The notes beneath the pieces were generated by a model, which saw only the letters and a program-made list of their open reading frames with translations, searched no databases and was not told the DNA's origin. A stretch of DNA of 11,137 bases from contig CANRBD010000035.1 in assembly GCA_947628765.1 (NCBI GenBank), positions 1-11,137 of the forward strand. The letters run 5' to 3'. This stretch comes from an uncultured Bacilli bacterium (GTDB lineage Bacteria > Bacillota_I > Bacilli_A > RF39 > UBA660). A program made the translations under genes and the position numbers. This document shows, in pieces, positions 1-6,511 of this stretch; positions within the stretch are counted from its first letter, which is position 1; each line of letters opens with the position of its first letter.

Positions 1-57
1 TTATATTTGATTATTCTTTTGTTGCACTTGACTTTTTAATTTATAAGAAAAAAGAAA

Positions 58-1035
58 TCAAATTAATGATTCTCTTGTTTCAATTTTAACTTTATCCGTA
101 ATATATACTTTAATTTCTGTATCATTTGTCGTTTTAATAAACCCTAAACCTTTAATTACCATATCAAAATTAGCTTTAATTTTAACCGTTTGAACCGGCT
201 TATTTTTAAGCTTTGAAGTATCTTTATAATATCTTTCAATTTTTAGGTCATTAGATAAATAAAAAATTAAATTCGTGCCCTTTTGGACATCAAGTCTAAA
301 TAAATTACCAACAATTAAAGTTTGATTTTCTTTTATTTGTAAAACTATCGGTTTAATTTCTTTTTTAGGTAAAATCCGTTTAAGCATATCATCTTTAACA
401 TTTAAAACAATATTACCATTATCTAATAATCCTGGTGTATCTACAATGGTTAAATTATCATTTAATTTAACTTCGATTAAATCTAGGGTTGTAGAAGGTA
501 AAATACTAGTCGTAATGGTTTGCTTATTATTACTATAATTTTTAATTAATTTATTAATCAAAGTGCTTTTACCCGCATTAGTATAACCTACGACATAGAC
601 TTTATTACTAGTTTTATATTTATTTATTTTAGCTAATAATAAATCTAAATTATAATTATTAATACTACTAACAACTAAACGATCAATAATATTTAAATTG
701 GTTTTAATTTTCATTAATAACTTGTTTTCATCCAAACTACGAGGGATGATATCTCTTTTGGCTAAAACAAGTAAAATAGGATTGCTTATTTTTAATTCAT
801 GAAGACTTTCCATATTTAAAAAATCAGTCACGAGAATTACTAAATCATTAGTTTTTTCTATCTTTTTTAAAATATTTAAATAATAGGCATTGTCTTTATT
901 TAAATATTTATATTCACTATAATTTTGAATACGAAAACATCTTTCACATAAGGTTTTTTCTAAATCATTTACATATCCTTCTTTGTTTTTATCATCACTT
1001 TGTAAAATAGCACCGCAGCCTAAACACTTAGTCAT
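58..1035 (-). CDS. yqeH: YqeH, circularly permuted ribosome-assembly GTPase
   Basis: 325 aa. An N-terminal zinc finger has Cys4, Cys7, Cys30 and Cys33. The GTPase motifs are in the permuted order typical of YqeH/YlqF-type proteins: G4 AKRD (92-95), G5-like SS (123-124), G1 GYTNAGKST (150-158), then G3 DTPG (199-202). The C-terminal domain ends RESLI, the usual YqeH terminus, so the TGA stop is genuine. The family is known to act in 30S ribosomal subunit assembly in the cytoplasm. The ATG lies inside the end of yqeG (8-nt overlap) and has an AAAGGAGAG ribosome site, so the two are probably translationally coupled. The G4 motif has Ala where Asn is normal (NKxD), which may weaken guanine selectivity. 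B. subtilis YqeH is somewhat longer (about 366 aa). The family assignment is secure. Confidence 0.95.
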   Translation of the reverse strand: MTKCLGCGAILQSDDKNKEGYVNDLEKTLCERCFRIQNYSEYKYLNKDNAYYLNILKKIEKTNDLVILVTDFLNMESLHELKISNPILLVLAKRDIIPRSLDENKLLMKIKTNLNIIDRLVVSSINNYNLDLLLAKINKYKTSNKVYVVGYTNAGKSTLINKLIKNYSNNKQTITTSILPSTTLDLIEVKLNDNLTIVDTPGLLDNGNIVLNVKDDMLKRILPKKEIKPIVLQIKENQTLIVGNLFRLDVQKGTNLIFYLSNDLKIERYYKDTSKLKNKPVQTVKIKANFDMVIKGLGFIKTTNDTEIKVYITDKVKIETRESLI

Positions 1036-1549
1036 AGTACTCTCCTTTACTAAAGAGGTTTTTCTTTTTTAATTGTTTCATTTTGTGATTCTCTAACAAA
1101 CGCAGAATTTTTGTTGGTAAATGATCTTTATCAGAAACTGGAGTAATTAATATAGTTGTAATACCAACTTTATTACCAGCTAAGACATCAGTTAAAATTT
1201 GATCACCAACTAAAGCAATTTCATTTAACGCAAAGCCTGTTTTCTTAATAAATGTTTTAAGCTTGCTTTGGAAAGGTTTAAAAGCAAAATAAACTCCTTC
1301 AACCCCTAAAGCTTGTTCAAAAATAGTTACTCTTTTTTTAGGTCCATTAGAAAACAAATATACTTTAAATCCTTTTTGTTTAAGACTAATAATTAACTCT
1401 TTAGTCTTATCTGAAATTTCAGTAAAATGCATGGGAGCCAAAGTATTATCAATATCAAATAAAATACATTTAATACCTTTACTTAACAGTTTAGAATAAT
1501 CAAGGGTATAAATACTTTTCTGGTAAATATCTGGCACATATTTTTCCAT
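1028..1549 (-). CDS. yqeG: YqeG family HAD-superfamily phosphatase (IIIA type)
   Basis: 173 aa. HAD motifs are complete: motif I DIDNTLAP with Asp32 as nucleophile and Asp34 as acid/base, motif II SNGPKKR (67-73), a conserved Lys91, and motif III VGDQILTDV with Asp116 and Asp121. Length and layout match the YqeG/GEP4-like phosphatases. GEP4 dephosphorylates phosphatidylglycerophosphate in mitochondria, but the substrate of bacterial YqeG is not settled, so none is assigned here. The ATG at 1547-1549 has a GGAGGG ribosome site (1555-1560). The gene is followed by overlapping yqeH, the same order as in Bacillus. A sigma-A-like promoter with an extended -10 lies just upstream, so yqeG-yqeH can form their own transcription unit. 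Confidence 0.93.
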   Translation of the reverse strand: MEKYVPDIYQKSIYTLDYSKLLSKGIKCILFDIDNTLAPMHFTEISDKTKELIISLKQKGFKVYLFSNGPKKRVTIFEQALGVEGVYFAFKPFQSKLKTFIKKTGFALNEIALVGDQILTDVLAGNKVGITTILITPVSDKDHLPTKILRLLENHKMKQLKKKNLFSKGEYYD

Positions 1550-1570
1550 ATTATCCCTCCACTTACTTAT

Positions 1571-1599
1571 ATAATAACATATTTTTAATTTTGTGACTA
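1571..1599 (-). promoter_or_regulatory. Candidate sigma-A promoter of yqeG-yqeH
   Basis: On the minus strand the -35 TAGTCA (1594-1599) is followed by a 17-bp spacer and -10 TATTAT (1571-1576), preceded by an extended TG one base upstream. The predicted start, near 1564, lies only a few bases before the GGAGGG ribosome site at 1555-1560. This is prediction from consensus only. Confidence 0.5.
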
Positions 1600-1614
1600 G
1601 ATATCCACATAAAA

Positions 1615-1637
1615 TTAGAGTACATAATGTACTCTAA
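1615..1637 (-). terminator. Near-perfect palindrome at the end of the carboxypeptidase gene, probable weak terminator
   Basis: Two 11-bp arms (TTAGAGTACAT at 1615-1625 and ATGTACTCTAA at 1627-1637) flank a single central base, and the carboxypeptidase TAG stop lies inside the right arm. On the minus strand the hairpin is followed by a short T-rich stretch (TTTTAT). The stem is AT-rich, so termination may be partial. Its symmetry also permits a protein-binding role. Confidence 0.55.
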
Positions 1638-2785
1638 ATTGTAATATCTCCGGTAAAAATATCCTTTAAATATCTTAAGTAAAGTTCGCCCATATTAGCT
1701 TTTTTCACATCTTTAGTAGTCGTTAAATCGATAGTCCTTATATTTTTGCCATTTTCCTTTACTTTTAATTTTCCAACAATATCCCCTTTTTTGATTGGCG
1801 CTTTTAAATCATGTAAACTAACTTCATAAGTGGCATTGCCATTTTTTTCACTTTTTTTTCTTAAAATTGTGACATCATCTTTAGGAACGACATTAGTATA
1901 TTTATCTTTAGCTTTGGCCACTTCATATTTGCCGATAGTTGAATTATGATCAAGTAAACTTTCTATTTTATACTGAGCAAAAGAATAGTCTAGCATTTCA
2001 CTTATTTCTTTATTACGAGTTTTACTGTCGGGTTCACCCATGACCACCGCAATAATTCGCATACCATCTTTTTTTGCTGTTGCAGTTAAACAATAACCTG
2101 CTTCTTTTGTATAACCGGTTTTTAAACCATCAACGCCATCATAAAATCTAACTAACCTATTCGTATTAACTAACCAAATTTTACGGTCAGTATTTTCTCT
2201 TAAATAATCTTCATAAACAGAAGTATATTTTAAAACTTGCTCATGTTTAACTAATTCTCTAGCCATAATCGACATATCACGAGCACTGGAATAATGGTTA
2301 GCAGTATCTAAGCCATGAGGGGTTTTAAAATTGGTATTTTTTAAATTTAATTCTTTAGCTCTTTTATTCATCATATCGACAAAGCCTTCTTCACTGCCAG
2401 CAATGGCCTCACCTAAAGCCACCACGGCATCGTTACCACTAGCAATAGCTACACCTTTAAATAAATCTTCAACACTCATTTTTTCGCCAGTTTCTAATAA
2501 AATTTGACTGCCACCCATACTAGAAGCATTTTCACTAACAGTAATCTGTTGATCCCATTTTAAAACTCCATTTTCAATGTTTTCAATAATTAAAAGCATA
2601 CTCATTATTTTTGTCATACTAGCCGGCACTAGTTTTTCATCGGCATTTTTTTCAAATAACACTTTGCCTGTACTAGCTTCGATTAAAATTGCTGATTTTG
2701 CATTTTCCGCCAGTTTTAATTCATCTGCTTTAACAGGAAAAATAAATAACATCATAAATACTAAAAATACTAACAGCTTTTTCAT
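1634..2785 (-). CDS. dacF: D-alanyl-D-alanine carboxypeptidase (PBP5 type, DacA/DacF family)
   Basis: 383 aa. The signal peptide (1-20) has a hydrophobic core and a VKA cleavage site before Asp21. All three penicillin-binding motifs are present: SMTK with catalytic Ser56 and Lys59, SGN (116-118) and KTG (222-224). A PBP5 C-terminal beta domain (about 275-345) and a C-terminal amphipathic stretch (about 366-383) that could anchor it at the membrane follow. The family trims the terminal D-Ala from peptidoglycan pentapeptides outside the membrane. The ATG has an AGAGGTGG ribosome site (2790-2797). The paralogue (vegetative DacA or sporulation DacF) cannot be decided from the protein; the symbol is only the commonest label. 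No convincing sigma-F or sigma-G promoter precedes it. It is divergent from the amidotransferase-like gene. Confidence 0.94.
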   Translation of the reverse strand: MKKLLVFLVFMMLFIFPVKADELKLAENAKSAILIEASTGKVLFEKNADEKLVPASMTKIMSMLLIIENIENGVLKWDQQITVSENASSMGGSQILLETGEKMSVEDLFKGVAIASGNDAVVALGEAIAGSEEGFVDMMNKRAKELNLKNTNFKTPHGLDTANHYSSARDMSIMARELVKHEQVLKYTSVYEDYLRENTDRKIWLVNTNRLVRFYDGVDGLKTGYTKEAGYCLTATAKKDGMRIIAVVMGEPDSKTRNKEISEMLDYSFAQYKIESLLDHNSTIGKYEVAKAKDKYTNVVPKDDVTILRKKSEKNGNATYEVSLHDLKAPIKKGDIVGKLKVKENGKNIRTIDLTTTKDVKKANMGELYLRYLKDIFTGDITI

Positions 2786-2820
2786 AATCCACCTCTATTT
2801 AAAAATATGTTTTTTGTCAT

Positions 2821-2849
2821 TTTATATGCACTTTCCAAATAAATTTAGA
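2821..2849 (-). promoter_or_regulatory. Weak candidate promoter of the carboxypeptidase gene
   Basis: On the minus strand, -10 TATAAA (2821-2826) lies 17 bp from TCTAAA (2844-2849), a poor -35. It overlaps the divergent promoter of the gene at 2880. Evidence is limited to consensus matching. Confidence 0.3.
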
Positions 2850-2860
2850 TATGATAAAAT
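2832..2860 (+). promoter_or_regulatory. Candidate promoter of the glutamine amidotransferase-like gene
   Basis: -35 TTTCCA (2832-2837), a 17-bp spacer and -10 TAAAAT (2855-2860) with an extended TG one base upstream. The predicted start, near 2867, coincides with the AAGGAGG ribosome site at 2867-2873, so the leader would be unusually short (about 13 nt). Confidence 0.5.
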
Positions 2861-2879
2861 ATAACTAAGGAGGTATAAT

Positions 2880-3626
2880 ATGGACAAAATAAAAATTGGT
2901 ATTTTACCAACATCACATTTATTTGAAGATGATGATCCTTATAATGATACCTATTCTTTTATCAATAATTACTGCAAGCGAATTTTTGAAGCCGGTGGTA
3001 TTCCTATTGGACTACTTTTAGACAGTGGAACTTTACATGAAGAAAGTTTAGAAATGTGTGATGCTTTTTTAATCTGTGGTGGACGTAAAATGGAGCCATA
3101 TGCTTTTAAACTAGTTAATTATGCGAAAAAGCATAACAAACCTTTATTAGGTATTTGTATGGGTATGCAGATAATTGGGGTTTATTCTTATTTAGAAAAG
3201 AAACTTAAAGATCAAAATATTAATGTTGATGAAGAAAGTCTAACTAATTTATTTAAGCAGATTAGACAAGATAAAATTAACTATTTAACGAAAATTGAAA
3301 AACATTATATCGCCGATATCACAAGAGATGAAATCGAACAATCAAAACATTTTGTGAATATCGATAAAGCTTCTAAATTATATGATATTTACAAGCAAGA
3401 TCGCATTGATGTTTTAAGTCTTCACTCATATATGATTAACCTTTATAATGATGATGAACTTCAAATTTCTTGTCATGATGACCAAGGGGTAATTGAAGGT
3501 TTGGAATATAAAAATGATAATCTTTTTATCCTCGGTGTACAATTTCACCCGGAAGTGGAAGATAAAAACATTAATTTATTTAAGCGCTTAATAGATGAGG
3601 CTTGGCATAGAAAAGAAAACAGCTAG
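2880..3626 (+). CDS. Class I glutamine amidotransferase-like hydrolase (peptidase C26 / gamma-glutamyl-GABA hydrolase-like)
   Basis: 248 aa. The nucleophile elbow GICMGMQ carries Cys93. The His/Glu pair is in QFHPE (His223, Glu225), and ICGG (65-68) matches the oxyanion loop of the family. SLHSYMI (180-186) corresponds to the conserved H-H/S-Q segment of PuuD-like proteins. There is no synthetase domain, so it is a free-standing gamma-glutamyl hydrolase. PuuD cleaves gamma-glutamyl-GABA, but other C26 members act on other gamma-glutamyl compounds, so the substrate is open. Residues about 108-145 are Lys/Asp/Asn-rich and look divergent from the usual QDL region. The ATG has a strong AAGGAGG site 6 nt upstream. 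No polyamine gene is nearby; the only neighbour sharing its control region is a divergent peptidoglycan carboxypeptidase. Confidence 0.85.
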   Translation: MDKIKIGILPTSHLFEDDDPYNDTYSFINNYCKRIFEAGGIPIGLLLDSGTLHEESLEMCDAFLICGGRKMEPYAFKLVNYAKKHNKPLLGICMGMQIIGVYSYLEKKLKDQNINVDEESLTNLFKQIRQDKINYLTKIEKHYIADITRDEIEQSKHFVNIDKASKLYDIYKQDRIDVLSLHSYMINLYNDDELQISCHDDQGVIEGLEYKNDNLFILGVQFHPEVEDKNINLFKRLIDEAWHRKENS

Positions 3627-3653
3627 AAATTTTTCTAACTGTTTTTATTTTTC
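3616..3653. terminator. Bidirectional intrinsic terminator between convergent genes
   Basis: A 14-bp stem with one mismatch (arms 3616-3629 and 3632-3645) has T-rich tails on both strands: TATTTTTC on plus, TTTTCTTTTC on minus. It contains the TAG of the plus-strand amidotransferase-like gene and touches the TAA of the minus-strand ytxH-like gene, so one hairpin serves both. Confidence 0.85.
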
Positions 3654-4046
3654 TTTTAATTTTTCAATGACTTGTTCAGAAACTTCAATAACTTTAGTTT
3701 TAATAGCTTGAGCTGATTTTTCAATAACTGGAGTGCCTTTTTCAATCGCATAATCGACTAATTCTTCAGCTTGTTCTTGAAGCTTTTTAGCACGTTTTTT
3801 AGCAGCGGCTAAAACAGTTTCTTTATCTAATTTTTCTAAACCAGATTTTAATTCTTCGATTTTATTTTCAACAGCTATTTTCACATCTTCAGCATCGACA
3901 TTTCTAACTTTATTAACTAAATCATCAAACATGTTTTTTAAATCTTGTCTTGTTTCTGAACCTTTCTTAGGAGCAAATAAAAGTCCTAATGCTGCACCTA
4001 TACCGGCACCTGCTAAAAATTTTCCAATTCCTCTTTTTTTACTCAT
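3645..4046 (-). CDS. ytxH: YtxH-like protein
   Basis: 133 aa. The N-terminus has the YtxH-domain signature: a basic start, a Gly/Ala-rich hydrophobic segment (about 7-26) and FAPKKGSETRQDL (24-36). A long Lys/Glu/Ala-rich amphipathic helical region follows to the end, likely coiled coil or membrane-surface associated. The ATG overlaps the end of the DUF948 gene by 8 nt, with GAAGGT upstream as ribosome site. It is the last gene of a four-gene operon. In B. subtilis the ytxG (DUF948) and ytxH pair belongs to the sigma-B general-stress operon ytxGHJ. The same order occurs here without ytxJ. No sigma-B-type promoter was recognised. Molecular function of the family is not established; B. subtilis YtxH is slightly longer (about 151 aa). 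Confidence 0.85.
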   Translation of the reverse strand: MSKKRGIGKFLAGAGIGAALGLLFAPKKGSETRQDLKNMFDDLVNKVRNVDAEDVKIAVENKIEELKSGLEKLDKETVLAAAKKRAKKLQEQAEELVDYAIEKGTPVIEKSAQAIKTKVIEVSEQVIEKLKEK

Positions 4047-4320
4047 TTTTCTTTACCTTCTTTCTATTTATTAAATTTTCAATACTAGAGGCAACAAATG
4101 AAATTATTCTGTCACTAACACCAACTACGGCATCAGTTGTACTATCTATAATATGAAATAAACCATCTAATTTTGACGATTTTTCATTAATATCGTCCAA
4201 AGTACGATCTACTTTATTAAGGGTTTTCATAGCTTTAAAAACTAAAACAATTAAAGCTATTACTAAAATAATTAAACCGATATAAAAGATAATACTCATT
4301 AAATCCATCACATTAATCAT
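4039..4320 (-). CDS. ytxG: DUF948 / YtxG-like small membrane protein
   Basis: 93 aa. One long N-terminal transmembrane helix (about 8-28, Ile/Leu/Val-rich) is followed by a basic stretch (KAMKTLNK) and a helical region with hydrophobic heptad spacing (TLDDINEKSSKLDGLFHIID), ending in a highly basic tail (RKKVKKNE). This is the layout of DUF948 proteins such as B. subtilis YtxG, though shorter than YtxG. The basic side suggests the C-terminus is cytoplasmic. It starts at ATG 4318-4320, sharing its first base with the stop of the acidic-protein gene (TAATG junction), with AAAAAGGAG (4328-4336) as ribosome site inside the preceding gene. It overlaps the ytxH-like gene by 8 nt. Tight coupling indicates co-translation with both neighbours. 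The biochemical role of the family is unknown. Confidence 0.8.
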   Translation of the reverse strand: MINVMDLMSIIFYIGLIILVIALIVLVFKAMKTLNKVDRTLDDINEKSSKLDGLFHIIDSTTDAVVGVSDRIISFVASSIENLINRKKVKKNE

Positions 4321-5159
4321 TATTTATCTCCTTTTTGATACATGGAGTCAATCATATCAAATAGTTCAGTATCGCTTATTTTTTTTGATTCTTCTTTTTT
4401 GGTTTTTGGTTTTTTAGGTACTTTATTTTCTTTTTCTGTTAAATCATCTTTGCTTAATTCTTCTTCTAGTAAATCCGTAAGTTCAGAATCAGCTTCTGAA
4501 AGACTATGACGTAATTTTTCACCTAATAAATCATCATCAAAGTCATCTTCTTTACTAAGCGCATCAATTACACTTTCATCAGTATCTAAATCATCTATAG
4601 CCATATCAACTGGTTTTTTTTCTTTTTCTTCTTCTTCGAATAAAGCGCGATTACGACCAAATAAAGTTGTTTCTAAATCATCTTCTAAAGTTCCATAAGC
4701 TTTATTTCTAATTTCATCTACAGTAGCTTCTTTTGGACTATAATAACTACGTGGTTTATCGCCTTTTTTCTTAATATCTTCTTTTTGGTAATTTTTATCT
4801 AAAATTCCATATACTGGTGAAATAATTGGTGTTGGTTTAAACACCTTTTTTTCTTCTTTTACCGGATTATAAACCTCTTTAGGTTCTTTACGATAAGAAG
4901 ACTTTTTAGGTACTGGTTCTGGTTCTAAAGCATTAAAATCGTCATCGTCAAAGAATGGAAATTTATATTCTTCTTTTTTTGGTAACTCCGGTTCTATTTG
5001 CTTATCTAATTCCGGTAATTCTCTTTTTACCTCATCGCTTCTTTTTATAGGCGCAGGAATTTCTACCTGCATGACTTCTTTCTTTATCGGTTCTTCTTCC
5101 GGAATTTCTTCTTCTACTTCTTCGGTAAATAAATTTTTAAATTTATCCATTAATCCCAT
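4320..5159 (-). CDS. Acidic, mostly disordered protein with an amphipathic N-terminal helix; function unknown
   Basis: 279 aa, dominated by Glu, Asp, Lys and Pro. Residues 1-11 form a short amphipathic helix (Met1, Leu3, Met4, Phe7, Leu10 and Phe11 on one face) like the membrane-targeting helix of SepF. Short ordered-looking islands break the charged sequence: FPFFDDDDFNAL, SPVYGILDKNY, SYYSPKEATVDEIRNKAYGT, and a C-terminal helix SDTELFDMIDSMYQKG. Such islands look like linear interaction motifs. No signal peptide or transmembrane helix is present. It lies 17 nt after the lipoprotein gene, has an AGAGGTG ribosome site, and shares one base with the next gene. In B. subtilis the genes upstream of ytxG are sftA and murC; a link to the disordered N-terminus of SftA-like translocases is a guess. 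I do not recognise a named family. Confidence 0.8.
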   Translation of the reverse strand: MGLMDKFKNLFTEEVEEEIPEEEPIKKEVMQVEIPAPIKRSDEVKRELPELDKQIEPELPKKEEYKFPFFDDDDFNALEPEPVPKKSSYRKEPKEVYNPVKEEKKVFKPTPIISPVYGILDKNYQKEDIKKKGDKPRSYYSPKEATVDEIRNKAYGTLEDDLETTLFGRNRALFEEEEKEKKPVDMAIDDLDTDESVIDALSKEDDFDDDLLGEKLRHSLSEADSELTDLLEEELSKDDLTEKENKVPKKPKTKKEESKKISDTELFDMIDSMYQKGDK

Positions 5160-5176
5160 TTTCTACACCTCTAATC

Positions 5177-5779
5177 TTATTTTTCTTCATACTTTAAGAA
5201 GTTATCACTTTGACCTTTAGAAGTAAATTCTTCATATTTATCTTCCTTAGTATTTAGGAAATCATCATCTAATGATAATTTTATTATATTATGATTGTAC
5301 TTTATTGTCGATAAAATGTAAGAAGAATTTAAAACTGTTGTTTCAATTTCATCTTTTGGCACTAAAGCTTCAATTTTAGCATAATTATAAACAAATTCAA
5401 TTAAGTACAAATCATCTTTTTTCTCGGTAATTTCTAAATACCCAATATTACCATCATTTCTAATTTTTTTAGAATAATATTTAGATGAATCAGTTTTAAA
5501 TTTAATACTATTTTTATAATAGTAGTTAATTTCATCCAAATATAGGTAGTAATACACACCATTTGAATAAAGTCTATCATTAGATCCACTGCTATCGATA
5601 TAAGTAACTCCCCTTGGTACATAATACTTATATCCAATGCCCACACGGTTATATAAAGTATTATTTTTAGAAAGTACAACATCGACAATATTGTCGATAC
5701 TGGTGGTATCAATCCTAACAATGGTGCATCCTGTTAGCATTACCAGTAACAAACAAAGAATAATACCTTTCTTTTTCAT
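5177..5779 (-). CDS. Predicted lipoprotein, tyrosine-rich; function unknown
   Basis: 200 aa. Basic N-terminus MKKK, hydrophobic core, then lipobox LTGC with the lipidated cysteine at residue 18, so the mature protein should be anchored to the outer face of the membrane. The mature part is rich in Tyr, Asp, Asn and Lys, with alternating hydrophobic segments suggesting a beta-rich fold (YYYLYLDEINYYYKNSIKF, then YLIEFVYNYAKIEALV) and a charged, probably flexible C-terminus. No catalytic motif is seen. The ATG has GCAGGTG (5784-5790) as ribosome site. It is the first gene of the operon ending with the ytxG/ytxH-like genes and follows an extended -10 promoter. I do not recognise the family; a lineage-specific envelope protein is the most that can be said. 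Confidence 0.82.
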   Translation of the reverse strand: MKKKGIILCLLLVMLTGCTIVRIDTTSIDNIVDVVLSKNNTLYNRVGIGYKYYVPRGVTYIDSSGSNDRLYSNGVYYYLYLDEINYYYKNSIKFKTDSSKYYSKKIRNDGNIGYLEITEKKDDLYLIEFVYNYAKIEALVPKDEIETTVLNSSYILSTIKYNHNIIKLSLDDDFLNTKEDKYEEFTSKGQSDNFLKYEEK

Positions 5780-5798
5780 ATAACACCTGCTTTCTTAA

Positions 5799-5827
5799 AT
5801 TATATCAAACTTTAATTAGTTTGGATA
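5799..5827 (-). promoter_or_regulatory. Promoter of the lipoprotein operon with an inverted repeat in the spacer
   Basis: A perfect extended -10, TGATATAAT (-10 hexamer at 5799-5804, TG at 5806-5807), lies just upstream of the ribosome site. The -35, 17 bp away (TATCCA, 5822-5827), is poor. The spacer contains the 6-bp inverted repeat CAAACT/AGTTTG (5806-5811 and 5818-5823), a possible operator. Predicted leader about 12 nt. Confidence 0.55.
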
Positions 5828-5840
5828 TTTTTTTAAAAAC

Positions 5841-5852
5841 TTTACATGTAAA
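5841..5852 (-). terminator. Weak palindrome downstream of trmB
   Basis: TTTACATGTAAA, a self-complementary 12-mer 8 nt past the trmB stop, is followed on the minus strand by GTTTTT. The stem is short and AT-rich with almost no loop, so termination is doubtful and trmB transcripts may read into the lipoprotein operon. Confidence 0.25.
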
Positions 5853-5859
5853 TAAGTGT

Positions 5860-6486
5860 CTACTTAATAACCTTTACCATATAAATTGGCATCCCCATAT
5901 TAGCAAAACGTTCTTCATATTCGGTAGTAATATTAGGAAAATCGTCTTGATGAAGGTCCAAAGAAATCTCTTCAATTTTATAACCGTAATCAGTAAAGGC
6001 TTTAAGAGAAAACTCAAACAATTTACGATTATCGGTTTTTTGAATAATAGTTTTTTTATTTTTAAAAATCATATCATAACGTTTTAAAAATCTTTCACTA
6101 GTAAGTCGGCGATGAGCATGTCTATTTTTAGGCCATGGATCAGAAAAGTTTAAATATAAAACATCGATTTCATGATCGAAGATGTCTTCGATATTGGTAG
6201 CATCCATTTTAATTAACTTTAAATTAGGTAACTGTTGCTCATTTTGTTTTTGAACCGCTCTTATCATAACACTATCATACATTTCCATGCCAATAAAATT
6301 AATATGTGGATTTGCTTTAGCCATCTCGATTAAAAACTGTCCCTTCCCCATTCCGATTTCTAAATGTATCGGATTATTATTATGAAATAAACTGTGGAAG
6401 ATACCTTTATAGTTTCCGGGGTTTTTAATTATATAATCAGAAGCTTCAATAACCTCTATAGCTCCTTTAACATGTTTAAGCCTCAT
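5860..6486 (-). CDS. trmB: tRNA (guanine-N7)-methyltransferase TrmB
   Basis: 208 aa, full length for the family. The S-adenosylmethionine site is EIGMGKG (43-49). The diagnostic TrmB segments follow: NFSDPWPKNRHAHRRL (113-128), QKTDN (149-153) and TEYEERF (188-194). The start MRLKHV matches the usual basic N-terminus, and the ATG has AAAGGTGGTG as ribosome site. The enzyme is known to form m7G at position 46 of tRNA variable loops in the cytoplasm. It is the only gene of its unit, divergent from the coiled-coil protein gene and 80 nt upstream of the lipoprotein operon. In B. subtilis trmB (ytmQ) lies within the same general region as ytxG-ytxH, so a remnant of that synteny may be visible. No defects seen. 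Confidence 0.97.
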   Translation of the reverse strand: MRLKHVKGAIEVIEASDYIIKNPGNYKGIFHSLFHNNNPIHLEIGMGKGQFLIEMAKANPHINFIGMEMYDSVMIRAVQKQNEQQLPNLKLIKMDATNIEDIFDHEIDVLYLNFSDPWPKNRHAHRRLTSERFLKRYDMIFKNKKTIIQKTDNRKLFEFSLKAFTDYGYKIEEISLDLHQDDFPNITTEYEERFANMGMPIYMVKVIK

Positions 6487-6511
6487 AACATCACCACCTT
6501 TAGTATATCAT

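Noticed and set aside
1..57. Start of a further gene or a terminator downstream of yqeH
   Set aside because: No ATG/GTG with a ribosome site is present on the minus strand, and the only potential stem (CTTTTT/AAAAAG) is too weak and lacks a T tract.
2786..2830. Sporulation-type (sigma-F or sigma-G) promoter before the carboxypeptidase gene: GCATA, 15 bp, CATATTT
   Set aside because: The -10 fits neither the sigma-G CATNMTA nor the sigma-F GGnnAnAMT pattern, and the spacing is marginal, so it does not show that the gene is a sporulation DacF.
2577..2864. Plus-strand open frame of 95 codons
   Set aside because: It lies mostly antisense to the start of the carboxypeptidase gene, has no ribosome site, and the opposite strand encodes clear catalytic motifs.
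5434..5721. Minus-strand open frame of 95 codons in another phase
   Set aside because: It lies wholly inside the lipoprotein gene, whose lipobox and ribosome site support the other frame.
5821..6087. Plus-strand open frame of 88 codons
   Set aside because: It is antisense to trmB, which is certain; it has no ribosome site or family resemblance.
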